From: Parasitella parasitica
Taxonomy: Eukaryota; Mucoromycota; Mucoromycetes; Mucorales; Mucoraceae
DNA: 60,730 bases
Direction of reading: 5' to 3'
Assembly (NCBI GenBank): GCA_025201805.1
Contig: MU619303.1
Location: 2,637 to 63,366, forward strand
A model generated the notes under the pieces. The model saw only the letters and a program-made list of their open reading frames with translations. It was not told the origin of the DNA and did not search any database. Below, in pieces: positions 45,826 through 58,201 of this stretch (position 1 is the first letter of the stretch; each line of letters starts with the position of its first letter). A program made the translations under genes and the position numbers.

Positions 45826-46879
45826 TCTTTTTTTAACTGCTATTAAGCATTTTCCAAACTATACTATAGCAAATAAGCAAGTTCTTCTACTTAACTATAG
45901 GTGGGATGAAGGCGGAGAAGATAAACCAGACTACTTTATTGATACAACAGGGTAAAGAAGTTGTTGAGGAAAATGAAAAGAGTTACACTCGTTGTTATTT
46001 CTGTAGGACAGGTCCTTCTTGGTGAACATATTGAGGTAACATTTGCAAAATACTGAGCTCCCTATCAAGTTCAATTTAACATTTAGGCTTTATAAATATA
46101 CAATGTAGCATGTTATGCTACATAATGAGCTCCTTGCCATGAACTATAATAAATGAAGACGATTCAGGCAAAAGCATGGAAATATACAGGCATACGTGAT
46201 AGACTGAATACATGTTTGTTTATGCATTGGATTACAATATTTATTATCAGGGCAAAGTCTTGTAAATATAATAATATATATAATCCGTATAAAAATAGAT
46301 CCACTAACGGGACTAATCATTATCTGTTTTATACTCATCTTCTGCCATGTACACCAACAAGAGTATTCGGCTTGCATCCGTTTGATGTCGGTACGAACTT
46401 TCTTTGTATCTGCATAATACTCTCCAATACGCGCAAATTTAAACTTAAAACCAACTTGGGCCATACATGTATATCACATACATGTAGTCAGTCGATCTTC
46501 TGTAGTCGCAATGTTGTTTGTTGTTACACTCATTAATATCAAATAAACTAGAAAGTTGTTGTTAGAAGAAGCCCTTTTTTAGTATATATACATTGCAAGG
46601 TTCGAAATAATGAAAAACCTCATGTTAAAAGCGTTGCACACATTTGGTTGCAATTATCTAGAATTACCTGCTTGATCTGCCGAGGTCTGCTTGGTACATT
46701 CACATAAGGAAAATAATGTTTTAAGCTTTATTTCGTTTTACTACTACAATGAATATGTACATATGCTCAATGCTAGTCGGAAGTATGGACAAAGATATAC
46801 GACAAGGTGCATTGCGTATCATGATGTTGTATTTGTATGCAAATCACGAGGTAAAACGTTTATCTTTATTAAGCTTATT
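45826..46879. other. Intergenic region
   Basis: About 1 kb between the CK1 promoter and the FAR11 3' end. Overlapping frames at 46144-46464 (minus) and 46153-46536 (plus) have no motif I recognise. A+T-rich and apparently non-coding. Confidence 0.4.
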
Positions 46880-49800
46880 TTATGTATTAAATAAACATCT
46901 TGCTACTCTCTGATCGTCATCGTAAGCTGTATTATCTTGCAGATAGTCATTTTCATCATAATCATCACTGCTAGTATTGCATTCGGAAGACGAGTAGAGT
47001 TCCTGATCAAACACCTCAAAGAGCTTGAAATGATAATTGCTACTATCATGCTTATCATCAAACGAGAGCCATTTCTCGGCTGCTTTTTCTTGTACGTAGA
47101 ACAAGCGAGACACTATCTCATCCTGCGTTTGCAACTGCCAATCTTCATTTCTTTGTTCCTCTTCTGCTGGCTCCTCCAATGATAGTGGTCGCAGATAGGT
47201 TCTGCTATTCTGAGTACCGTCATACCGGAACAGAGGTGTCAAATTTTTCGGTTTAGGGGGAGATTTCCAAGTTTCTTCGCGCTTTTTGTTGTGCGTAGGC
47301 GTGATGGTCAATGGCATAGCGGGTCTGAATTCTGCATTAAGCTCTTGAATGTATAGTTTATTGATTTCAAAAGTCAGCTCTTCGGGTGTAAATTGCTGCT
47401 CATTATCGTGATTTGAAGGATATGGAGACGAGGGAATCGGCGTATCGCAGCCAAACAGCTGTGTTGGCTCCTGCTCTTCTTCTTGATCTGCATTAAGTAC
47501 CTCAGTTTCCAACCAGGCGTTATAATGATTGAAAAAATCAGCATCCAATTCAATAGAATTATAATCGAGAGACTGATCTAAATCGTAATCTTGAAAGCCA
47601 TTGAAGCCCGGTCCACCCGACGTACTCACTTCATCATGAGCAGGCAAAAACGACGGCATGTACCTCTCGCCATTGTAAATTTGAGTTAATATACGTAAAT
47701 TTTGCTCTTCCGTCTTCAAATATCGTGTATGATGTGAGCATGTATGTGCAATAAAATGGTGATGTATATATACATATTAAACTCTACCTTTCCATCATCT
47801 ACGTCTTCATCAGCATTAAGTTTGCTTATCCAATCATCCTGCAAAACTGTCTTGCAGTTTAAATAAATAGCAGATATGATCTTCATGTTCTCTGATTATG
47901 TGATACATTAAGTACGCATTTTTAATTCACGAGTTGCCAACTTACGAGACTTCCATTTACGTCCAAGAAAAGGAACCTGGCTCTTGAGTAGCTTAAGCAC
48001 ATACTGCTCTAATACAGGGTGGGATATTTTCAACAACCTTTTTAAAATGGCCTAGTATAGACGAGATTAGCACACTCTCCATTAAACAATAAAATGACAT
48101 ATGCTTGCTTACTGCTGACTTATACTGCACTAGAAGCATGATGCGATGTGATTTATGCTTGGTAAGCATTTGCAGGATTCGCAAATGATTGATTGAGCAA
48201 TACATGTTTCTACAATTTGTGTATAAACCTTCCTCTTTCTTATCGTCTGCGACAACTCGGTTGATGTTATAGTCGAAAAAACTGTAGTATGGCACATCTG
48301 TACGCGTGCTGACCATTTCGGTTACTTCTTGTAACCCGATCATCTTTAAAATAAGGAGCATGCAGCCAGAATCTGCCAGCAACTGGGAGATGTACTCATA
48401 TTTAAGCACATCTAAACGATTTGATGAGTCGATCGCCAGTTTCTTTAAATTGGTTGGAATGCATATGCTTACGAGATGATTTGGACCATTTGAGTAGTAG
48501 CAGTAAAATTCCAGATATTGCTTTAGAGTAGATTTCTCGATTTCGTTTTATATCAGCCTCCTCCAGATCCTCTAATGTAACTATATCGCCTGAGCTTTCA
48601 AATTTCTCTTTGCTATCTCGCTCTTCATTGCTCCTATTGCTTGCTGTGTTGGGCGACACGGATGTCAACAGCAATTTAAGAAGTACTACAATGACATTTT
48701 GAAGTTCAGGCAAAATTTTCGCGTATAGCCCCTCCATCAAGGTCTGTTTCTCATCATCAATATCCTCCTCTGTTGATTTGTTCCTATCCTGCCATTTGTG
48801 GATACCTTTTGATCTTTCTTTTATGACTTGAAAATTCGCCAGCGATACATGCATATTCGCAATATAGGCATTTCCTGCCTCAGAAATGCTTTGTGGGACG
48901 TCAGACCCTGTATGCGATAGTGGTAGTGGAAATGCAGGAGACACATAAGGAGAAGAGGGAAAATAATTCTGTAGTAGATGCTGCTGCTGTTTGTTCTTTG
49001 CGCTGTTGACTATCGACTTTGGAGGAAACAGTGTCTGGTACAATAATTCGACATTGTCAACTGCATTGGCGTAGCCCATGGCTTCTGCTAATCCAGAGGA
49101 AGCATTTACGGTCATTGGAGAAGCTTCTTTAAACGGGAAATTAGGCGGTGTGTAGCCTGGATACTTTTTCGTGATTTCATGTTGGAATAATAGCAGATCT
49201 TGTGGGGTGCATTTGGTGATAATAGACGCTGTTCAAAGGTTAGGGAATAATATCAATAGTCATTTTATCAGTATATACCTTTGGTATCAAGCCCCATTGC
49301 CTCCTTCAATGCCATTGCGGATGATTTGACACATTTTAACCCACCAGACATAAACAACAAGGATTTCCAAAGCAGCAAAACTGTCTGTTTTAGACATAGT
49401 TAGACCTCCGTAGCTCTCTGAATTAAGCTCCCATACCTTTCTTATAGGAAACTGTTTATCTGGCAGTCTCTCTCGAAGTTTGGCCAACAATAAAAACAGA
49501 AATTCCATTAGGTTTGGCTCTAATGTCACTAATGCATCAAATAAATACATTGTTGCATCTCATTCAAAGCCATAACTATACTTTACCAAGTTCATTTCTG
49601 AAGTTTTGACTTGATTCTGATGGGCTCTGATGTCGTTGCGATTCCAGTAGCAGATAGATTAACGTAATATACAAATCTATCTCTGCATATATAGCCATCA
49701 TATTCCTTTGTCTACCTGACTGCATAAATATCATGTTGTACAAAGCTTGTTTATCAACATTATACTAACCTATTGATAAGACTATCGTGATATTCAGCGC

Positions 49801-50308
49801 AGGATTGCTGCAGTTTTTGAAAAAATATAGTAAACGCACCATGGGAGATCAAAATGTTATTATTGCGTATCAATCTGTCTACACGTTGCAGTTTTGTTTC
49901 CTTTTGATCTGTTGTAAAACATCCAAGTGCAAAGTACGTTATGTGTTTGCAGGTCTGTAATCGCAATTCCTGATCTTTGAATTCTAGTCCGTCTAATAAC
50001 GTAGTTATCTGATCTACGGCGCTGATAGGGAACTCTTTTTCAAATGACCTTCGATAGTCTTGCAATTGAATAGCAACTTCCGTATGACTGAAAAATTCGT
50101 TGATTTCGTTTTCAAACGAATCAGAATCGCTATTGTATTGATAATCGTCATGTTGATGCTATTGAGACAATAGGTCGTTAAGCAGAATCAACAGTAAAGC
50201 GGGAAACCTTACTTTAACCTTCCCAGGCAGGTTTTCGACGATCTTCCGTAGGTTACCTGGTGCTAAGATAGGGTCAAAATACTCTTGACCAGCGTCTTTT
50301 TGAGTCAT
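46880..50308 (-). CDS. FAR11: STRIPAK complex subunit FAR11/STRIP1
   Basis: Ten minus-strand exons (50213-50308, 49770-50158, 49587-49711, 49437-49558, 49279-49384, 48473-49228, 48113-48411, 47946-48051, 47788-47891, 46880-47713) join in frame to 978 residues. Family blocks include NMMAIYAEIDLYITLIYLLL and FPIRKTVLLLWKSLLF across a splice site, CTPQDLLLFQHEITKKYPGY, KWSKSSHVLKYEYISQLL (also spliced), and near the C-terminus VPFLGRKWKSQNMKIISAIY with DDWISK. These are hallmarks of the N1221 and DUF3402 regions of STRIP/Far11/PRO22. The protein is a scaffold linking PP2A, striatin and kinases in signalling for hyphal fusion, cell-cycle and morphogenesis. The last 200 residues are acidic. Start chosen as MTQKDAGQEYFDPIL. 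It is divergent from the CAF-1 gene, 190 bp away. Confidence 0.88.
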
Positions 50309-50498
50309 TCTCAAAATATATGAATGAAAGAAGAAAAACGTTGTATCATTTCCTTAGTTGATTGCATAATAAATGATTTAGGGAGATGATCTTCCTAATG
50401 TCGGATTCAAAGGTCCCAGCACGCGTGACTCTTCAGGTGATACATCTTGGTTGAATTAAACTATTTTTCTCTGTTATTCAAGGCATCAAAAAGCTAAT
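50309..50498. promoter_or_regulatory. Shared bidirectional promoter of FAR11 and CAF-1 genes
   Basis: Only 190 bp separate the minus-strand start codon at 50308 and the plus-strand start codon at 50499. Both core promoters and 5' leaders must lie here or overlap. No specific factor site is claimed. Confidence 0.6.
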
Positions 50499-52524
50499 AT
50501 GGAAGCTGCTGTCAATGATTGTAACGTCACTAAGTCAAGGATATTATCAATTTCACACCAATTAACATTTTACGTTGATGATGATAGTGTCGATTGCAAA
50601 ACCAAAACCACTGGATGTAAGTCGTGAGCCACGTATTAATGAAATACTAATCTAAGTAATAAAAAGGGTCATCGTTTTATAGAGAGTGGACAAGTGATAT
50701 ACCATGAAGAGAGATTGAGAATCGAGAACCATGAAGCATTTAGTAATGGTAATTGAGAAGCCAAATGGTTGATCTCTAGCAAATATTTACGTAAAGCAGC
50801 AATTATGCGTTTTAGAGAATGGAGAGCAAATGTTGAATCTACAAGAACCAATATACGTTCTTCAGATATACCCCAAGAATACATAAATTTAATAGCCATG
50901 TTGACACATGAAAGGTTAGAATCTACTGCTCCCTCCTGACAACCAAAATCGGTTGCCTAGCATTGTACAAATTGAGATTTCTTACACACTTTACTCTACA
51001 GCGACGAGAACTTAAATTCATTAGCAAATCGATTAAATGATCTGCTCTCACCCTTTGAAAAAAACCATGAAGGTAGCTATGAATACATAGAAATAACTAG
51101 AATTTACCAACTGTTTCAATAGCCTCATTTTCCTTTTTCAAAGCGATCAAACAAATAATTAAAATCGCTGCATTTCAAGAGCGGTATGGATTAGCAGATG
51201 TAGTGCTACTGATGAAAGGATCCCCTTCCACGATGCCAAAAGTATGACATTTTTTTTTTTTACTTGAAACAGAGCAAAACTAACGGCTTGTTAATAGAGA
51301 TTATCAATTTTTCGATGGCAGGCCCTCGATACAACAAAGTTTCCCCCAGATGTGATAAAGGCTGCTACAAAGAAGCGAGAAAAGCGCAAACTAGTAAGTC
51401 AAAACAATTCTGTCACTACTTTGTTCCCTAAATCAACAGCCAAAGTTTTCTTCAATGTTTACAAATGCATTCCAGAGTTTATCTGAAAGCGAAAGAAAGG
51501 ATTTGTTATATGACGATAATGGGAGTTTCATCATCGAATCCTTCATAGACGAAACCAAGGATACAAAAACTGCCTTATTCTCATCTTTTAAACGACAAGA
51601 CTATGTTAGTTTGGCTCCTATTACACAGCTACCACGAAAAAAACTCTGCCCTAGCTTTGATACTTTATATTATGTTGGATTAAATAATACATTCGATCTT
51701 CGCCAACGATTTTTGCAGGAACTACCACTCGAGGCAAAGTTAAAACGAGGGATTCCAAAGCTAAAGGTTGATTTGAAAAAAGCATGGTCAGATAGTATCA
51801 AAACAGGTGCAGTAACTCTCAATGTCTGTGGCCTCAAGATGAAGTTATTACAGTATCATGAAGATGTTCGTCCTGCATATTTTGGCACCTGGACAAAAGG
51901 GATCAGCAGTCAACGTACTGTAGTAACTGGGCAAAGACCTTTTGCTAAGGACACAGCATTGGATTATGACTATGACAGTGAAGCAGAATGGGATAACGAC
52001 GTTGATGGCGATGATATTTATACATTAGACCTTGATGAGGATGAAGATATACTGTTTCCTACCGACGAAGAAGAAGAGGGAGAAATGGGAATTTCTAACT
52101 TTTCTATAACTAATGTAAGCTTTTTTTTTTTTTCCTCCGCCAAGAAAAAAGATATTAAATATAACGTTTAGGAAGATGAATATGAGAGCAAATGGGTAGT
52201 TCCTGAAGGATACCTCTCTGAAGATGAGGGTATCCATGTTGGAAAATTGCAAAAACATAAACAGGGTGTTGTTAGTCGCCCTGCAAAGCGGCCTATTTTT
52301 GGCAATAAGGTAAAAATCTCCTTGCGGTATTTGCAAGACAGATTATCAACTGAACTTTTTTTTTATAATAGCACCTTTCAATGAAGCCAGTAGTATCTGG
52401 ACCGTACTTTGAATCAGCAGAGGAACCAGGAAGCCATCCTCTTTTAGATTTTAGAGTGCACATGCTGGTTAGCGTGGAAAATTTCGAAGGATACTCCCCA
52501 TTTTCTATGCTTCAAGCAGAATAA
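50499..52524 (+). CDS. Chromatin assembly factor 1 large subunit (CAF-1 p150/Cac1/Rlf2)
   Basis: My model has nine exons (50499-50616, 50695-50748, 50797-50914, 51002-51072, 51123-51241, 51322-51393, 51440-52114, 52172-52309, 52372-52524) and 505 residues in one frame. Diagnostic segments are FKAIKQIIKIAAFQERYGLA, the charged TKKREKRKL, MKLLQYHEDVRPAYFGTW and DYDYDSEAEWDND, the last two being the ED-region signature of CAF-1 large subunits. The C-terminus (KWVVPEGYLSEDEG and KPVVSGPYFE) also fits. CAF-1 deposits H3-H4 on newly replicated DNA. The protein is shorter than animal p150 and has only a brief charged helix region. The first three exons are the least certain: their introns have unusual acceptors (GGACAAG, CGTAAAG). 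Confidence 0.82.
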
Positions 52525-53103
52525 ATGAAGATCCTCATTGTATAAAAAGGAGGTTTGGAAATAGTCCTCTTATATTGTAAAACAAACAAACCCCAATTGC
52601 ACACGATAAATCTTATGACAGGGCTACTTTGAACAGCTAATTTTACATAAGGGATCTATTTAACAAGAGTTGGATATACATAATCATAGGTATCTGCTAT
52701 TTCTGTGAACAAAGGCCGTTGATTTTTCAAATGGATTTCGATATACATGGTCACCTAATGAAAATAAAGTATGTCGCAAGTAATACTGATTATATCGATA
52801 TATATCTGGCAAGTATAATAAAGTTATTCTATTTAAATCAATGTATGTATGGATTCGACTCCGGATAATGGATGAGGAAATATTTGAGTAAAACTATATT
52901 GTTCAGGGAAAGATCTCCTTATTACATGGAAGATATGATGCTTTACATAATACTTAAGTGAATCTAAGTGATGAACTAGTGAGAGGATAAGGCACAAGTA
53001 TGGGACATGGAGCAATTTAGGTAGTGGGACGCTAAATTGTCTCTATTGTCCATAAATATATGTTGAGTTATGAATATGGAGCACGATCTACAGTCTTTTT
53101 ATG
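52525..53103. other. Intergenic spacer left of the TIR element
   Basis: About 580 bp of A+T-rich sequence after the CAF-1 stop codon. No gene or RNA recognised. A minus-strand frame at 52833-53015 shows no motif. Confidence 0.45.
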
Positions 53104-54962
53104 GTTTCTGATAAAAAAAATTCAAGTGAATGATAAATCTATTAGGGTTTCTGATAACAAACCTTTTATTCTGATAAAAGTTGAGACGTTTCCAAGAAAA
53201 GAAAAATGTCTTCCTTAGGATATTAAGCAGGGACAAGAAATATAAACTATTACAATCACATTTCAAGATTTCTATTCCAGATAAGAATGCTCAAGAATAG
53301 AGAACATTTTATAATGATATGCGAAATTGCGACGCTCTGATTTATTTTATTTTGATCAAATAGCCATTGTGCAGGAGCAATAAGTACTTTAAATGAATGA
53401 GTATTTGGGTTTTTTTATTATCCAATTTGTCGATACAATAAACATTCTTTATTAGCACTATTCCCATGTACTTCAGATACCTGAAACTGAACAATCACCA
53501 ACGGGCCAAAAAGCTTAAAAGCAAGAACTTTAACTTTGCATGTCATTTTTTGACCGATTTTCATAATCAAAAGTGTCCTGAAAACGCTACAAATAGTATC
53601 CAATGGCAAAAAACTGTATTATATATGATTTTGGTGAAATTTGAGCATGATTTTTTTTTCGATGCAAAATGACAGATTTTTTCAATTTTTCCCTTGTATC
53701 CACACATCTAAAATCATCGATTATGCATTATCCTCGATTTTGACCTCAAAAATGCAACTTTTTATTATATCATATATTAGTGGAAAATGATCGCAAAAGG
53801 TCATTCCTTGATCTGAAAGACTGGAAATACGGCCTGTTTATGTAAAATATTAACTTTTACCTCTTGATCTGTTTTGAGGTTTTCTAAGCAGAATTCCTTC
53901 CATAGGCATACGGGAATCATGAAAAGATACCATCGTGTAGAGCGCCCAAAAATACAGCTATTATCATAGACTGACAGCCGTGGTATGCATAGTACAAGAA
54001 GATAATATTTTGCCTCAAAGAAGTAATTTAGTTTTCGAATCATCCAAATGGAGTTTTTGAGAGAATCTTTTCTTCCTTATTTTGGACGCGTTTAATCTCC
54101 GCTATCAATGAAAAATAGTGTTATCTTTTGGAGAAGGCATTAGCTTTGAGAAGCCATGGCTTATCCAGTTCAAAAAAAAAAACTACTAAAATTTAGTTTA
54201 TTTAAATGGTGTGCTTCTTAGCTTTTTAATGGTAGTCCTTGCATGTCTGTACCTGGCTTGGTGATCTCACGCTCCGATTTTGAAAAATACTTTTCCAAAA
54301 AAAGTCAGAAAAGTCGCCGCCTTTATCTGATGTCAACTTAAAAAGTACAAAATCTTGCTCTAAGCTATCTAACTTTGTAATAAAAAGGCGCCGTATAGTT
54401 TAATGCATTACTTTGAATTACTCAATTTTGCGTCTAAAATCGTTAAACATTGTTTTATTACAGTTTTTGTCTTTTTCCTCGACAACGATTTGCCACCAGG
54501 AAAGCATACCCATTTATAAAAAACTATCTGTATAGAAATTCATGAAATTCCAAAGATATAAATGAACGTTACTCTCCGTTTTTGAATCTAATTAAAGGTT
54601 TTAGAGGTTTTTGATCAAAGTCATCAGACACATTTACACCCAAAATCACAGATGTTTGTCAATAGACAACCATAAATTTTTGTAAAAGCTACTTTGAACT
54701 TGAAGGTATAATGCAGATAGCTTTTTATACAACACATTCTCTTAATATTTACACTACGAAGCAAACAAATTAAAGCAATTACTCTTTTTCTTTTAATATG
54801 GAAGTCCCCACTTGAAATCTTTTTAGGGTGACATTTCTCATCTCTCAGAAACTTCTTAGCTTTTATCAAAAATAAGAGGTTTGTTACCAGAAGCCCTCAT
54901 ATATATATTATCACAATTACCAAAACCTTTATCATTTACTTGAGCCTTTTTTTATCAGAAAC
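53104..54962. mobile_element. Long-TIR DNA transposon, copy B (1.86 kb)
   Basis: The left end starts GTTTCTGATAAAAAAAATTC and the right end closes GCCTTTTTTTATCAGAAAC, inverted complements apart from small differences. Pairing continues inward (left GATAACAAACC and TCTGATAAAAG; right GGTTTGTTACC and CTTTTATC) for about 150 bp or more. The interior is colinear with copy A at 4025-6452, sharing for example TCACGCTCCGATTTTG and ATAGACTGACAGCCGTGGT. No intact transposase ORF is present, so it is non-autonomous or decayed. No convincing target duplication is seen (flanks TTTTTATG and TGCAAAAT). Confidence 0.82.
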
Positions 54963-57277
54963 TGCAAAATGACAGTAGTGAGATGTGTTCCTGCGTTAGG
55001 AAATTGACAAATCAACAGACAGCCATTACGTTGGCATTTAACCTCCTGAATTGCGTGTTGCTTGCTGAATCCTTTCAATATCGATACATCCGCCACTATT
55101 ACACGAAAGTTTAAGAAAAACATAGCGGCAACTTTGCTGGACTCGGCAATGTTTTACACATTTCCAATTCTTTGACATCCAAGTTGTGTGAAATATTTTT
55201 GCATTTTACAAAAAAACCATGCAATGTTTTTGCATATTACTCTGAATAGATATGTCATTCTAACACGTAACAACTGGGAGAAGATAGTGGCAGCTTTTGC
55301 GTATTCAGCAACCTATTTTGTACCTTTGCATGTCTCTTAGACGGTATGTCATGGACGATAGTGTCATATTTCCTGCAAAATCACTTCAACATTGTTGCTT
55401 TTGTTACTTTGGATAAAGACATCACACTTATATGAAGCTGTACAGAGGAGTAGAAATAACGTAGGTGAGTACTGCAGATGTTATATTATATTTTGAATCC
55501 GTTATTGTGAAATATTGGGGTATTGTATTATCGGACTACATATACAAAAATTATGTGAAGATGGATATTTTTTTAGCGCAGCACACATTAGTTTTATTCG
55601 CAACTTTAATGTCAATTTCGTGATGTAAACTTTAATAAACATTTCAGTTACCAAAAGGTATATTCATAAAGACATTGTCTATAAACAAGTCCATATTATA
55701 GTTGTCAACCTATACCTTTATCATCATCTACATTCAATCTTTTTGTCAGAATCATTAGTCACTCATACATCAAGTGATGTCAAAAGTCAAATAGAAATAA
55801 ATCTGCCAATTAAAGAGTTACACTTTTTTACGAATGCATCCTATAGGTGTATTTATACACAATGTCATCATGCTAAGGTTAGCATATTATAAACTATAAT
55901 AAAAGGGTTTTACTATCTAAAATTTGTGGAATGTAGGATTACCCATGATTTACCTTAGATATCTGCAAAACTAAGGATGAGACCTTGTAGAAGAGACCTA
56001 TGTGATAGCCTTGATATAATACATCACAATGTATATTTCCTCGCATTTTTATATTGCGCATTCAGTATAAATAGCAATAGATCTGCAGAAGAAGTATACA
56101 AATTTTGATTAATGGCAGCAGTGAAAAAAGAAGCCCAACTTGCCCCCCCCCAATTCTCTCTTGTAACTGTAAAAACTAGAGAAAATAATAAAATAAAATT
56201 CTTTTTAAAATGTTGTTTTATACTTGTGGCCAAGAATAATATGCGTCACTCAGTCAAAATAAAGCATATATCAGTTGGCCCTGATCATGGCGGCATCAGA
56301 CAACATATATAAACGTGGATTGGTTTGCTCCTTATGCAAGCGTTTACTTGAATTTTTTGTGATCTTTGTTTGTAAAGGCGCACAGCAAGAACATTAACGT
56401 ATGCATAAAATGAAACTGCCTCCAAAAGATATACGATATGTCTAATCTTGGATAGTAGGCAGTGTCTCTAGTAGAATCTCAGACTAATCCTTTACATTGT
56501 AGTGGCGAAGTGAAGGTAGTATCAAGGATGTCACACTATCGTTAGAATTAACTGTTTGCCATCACCAAATGTGGCGCGATAATGATATTGAACAGCTTTG
56601 CTTTTTTCGTGAAGCGAAACAAACTTGCAGACCAGCTCTTTACGTGTAAAAAAAATGAAACTTTATCTATGAGTACCTGTTTAGCATGTCCTATGGGTTC
56701 TTGCTGAATTAATAAGATATTTAGGTGATATAAAATAGAGTAGAAAGTGTATCTTTTAAATTGCTATGCAATCAACCTTGCTTCTAATCAAAATTTAGTA
56801 GAGCGACATGGTTTCAGTTTGCGTATTACATTCCAAATTGTAATACGAGGGATGTCTGAAACAGAGATCAGCAAAAAAAAAAAAAAAAAAAAAAAAAGGA
56901 GGCTCGTCTTTTCATTGTTTTGTGAGTGATCTGCTATTGTATTGTAAACTCAATAAGCATTTGTGTCCACTTGCAAGCCATAGTATACAAATATCACGAC
57001 AGACTTCCTTTTTCACTTCTGTAATTTGCATTGGAATCATTTGATGAAAGGTATAATGAAAAGAAGCGTGTCCTGATGTTAACAATTTTGAAGATGTAAA
57101 AACCATGCAAGCTAAAAGAGGTGATCGTGATGATGAGAGATTTTTTTTTTTTTTTTTTTTTTGAAAAATGATTGATTTTGTTGGTTTACCATTGCATTAA
57201 ACTCTCTTTCTTCTCTTCTCCTTTTGTTTGGTTGTGTATCGACTAAAACAGACAACTGCGTCCCCAACAAGAAAATA
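54963..57277. other. Gene-poor region, 2.3 kb
   Basis: I see no protein family, RNA gene or terminal repeats in this stretch. Short frames (for example 56112-56312 on plus) have no motif. A 23-A run (about 56875-56897) and a 22-T run (57141-57162) are present. The last 100 bp before 57278 are C/T-rich (CTCTCTTTCTTCTCTTCTCC), fitting a promoter for the next gene. Confidence 0.5.
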
Positions 57278-58073
57278 ATGCTCAGTTACTACAGTAAATT
57301 CTGGAACGGAAAACTTGGACGTATTTCGAGCCTTCATAAGACTACAACCCCTTCAACGTCTACATTAGAACTGCTACCAAACGATGACAGTAAGAAATTG
57401 AAGAATGATTTAGATTTGATGTTATCTTCACTTTCAAAGGATCAAGGCAACAATAAAACCAATAAAACCAATAAAACCAATAAAACCAATCAAACCAATA
57501 AACAAGAAGCAGATGCAGGATACCCACTGCAGGAAGCTCTATATGGACTCATTGAAAAAATACAGCAAGCAACAGAACGATCACTCGACAATCAAAGAGT
57601 AGATCCAAGTGCAAGGTTGCAGCAACAATTAGATGTTGCTTCGTTTGGTGCATTAGTAGATCGCATGAATAAAAGAAGACTGATAAGCCAAGTAAGCAAT
57701 TCTTATTTGTGTCGGATGTTCGTGTATTGAATAGATTTGGAAAAAGGAATGGATATCGAATTCAGAGCAGCTAAGCATTGATATCGCGGAATTGGTTGCA
57801 AAATCATCATGTTTTTTCAAGGTTGAAGATGAATATGACGAGCAGCGATACGAACTATCTCCCATCAAAGAGAGAGATATGTACTTGTGCCATATATTCA
57901 GTAAGATCAACCGACAATCAGCCAGAAGAATGGCCAACCAAGATGCCGAGATAAAACCTAGGAGGTCTATGGAAGATGAAGAGGACGACGACTTGTTTTC
58001 ACTTATCCACAAAGCTTCGAGCCATAATGCAAAATTCGCAGATCAGCGAGCCACCATGAAACTGCGCCCTTAA
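57278..58073 (+). CDS. Unassigned protein, probably mitochondrial
   Basis: Two exons (57278-57691, 57735-58073) encode 250 residues. The ATG chosen begins MLSYYSKFWNGKLGRISSLH, rich in basic, aromatic and serine residues without acidic ones, as in mitochondrial presequences. A 9-nt repeat codes for Asn-Lys-Thr units at about residues 59-75. The likely folded part is VDPSARLQQQLDVASFGALV, then MNKRRLISQIWKKEW across the splice site, VEDEYDEQRYELSP and KERDMYLCHIFSKINRQSA. I do not recognise the family; a mitochondrial translation or RNA-processing factor is only a guess. It converges with TSR1, 128 bp apart, and GAAATAAATATTT follows near 58133. Confidence 0.7.
57452..57496 (+). repeat. In-frame 9-nt minisatellite (AATAAAACC units)
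   Basis: Four copies of AATAAAACC followed by AATCAAACC lie in the coding exon, encoding Asn-Lys-Thr repeats. Unit length keeps the frame, so copy-number change would only alter protein length. Confidence 0.9.
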
Positions 58074-58201
58074 TCGACACAAAAACAAAACCCCTCTTGT
58101 TCTTTTCTCCTTGTGAACACAAGATGATCGAAAGAAATAAATATTTTACATGTTTTTTTTTAGCTATTTTATTACAATATTTAGTATAGACATATAAAAT
58201 T

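Noticed and set aside
46144-46536. Overlapping frames of 106 and 127 residues on opposite strands
   Set aside because: No motif, biased composition and mutual overlap; likely chance in A+T-rich spacer. I cannot exclude a short orphan.
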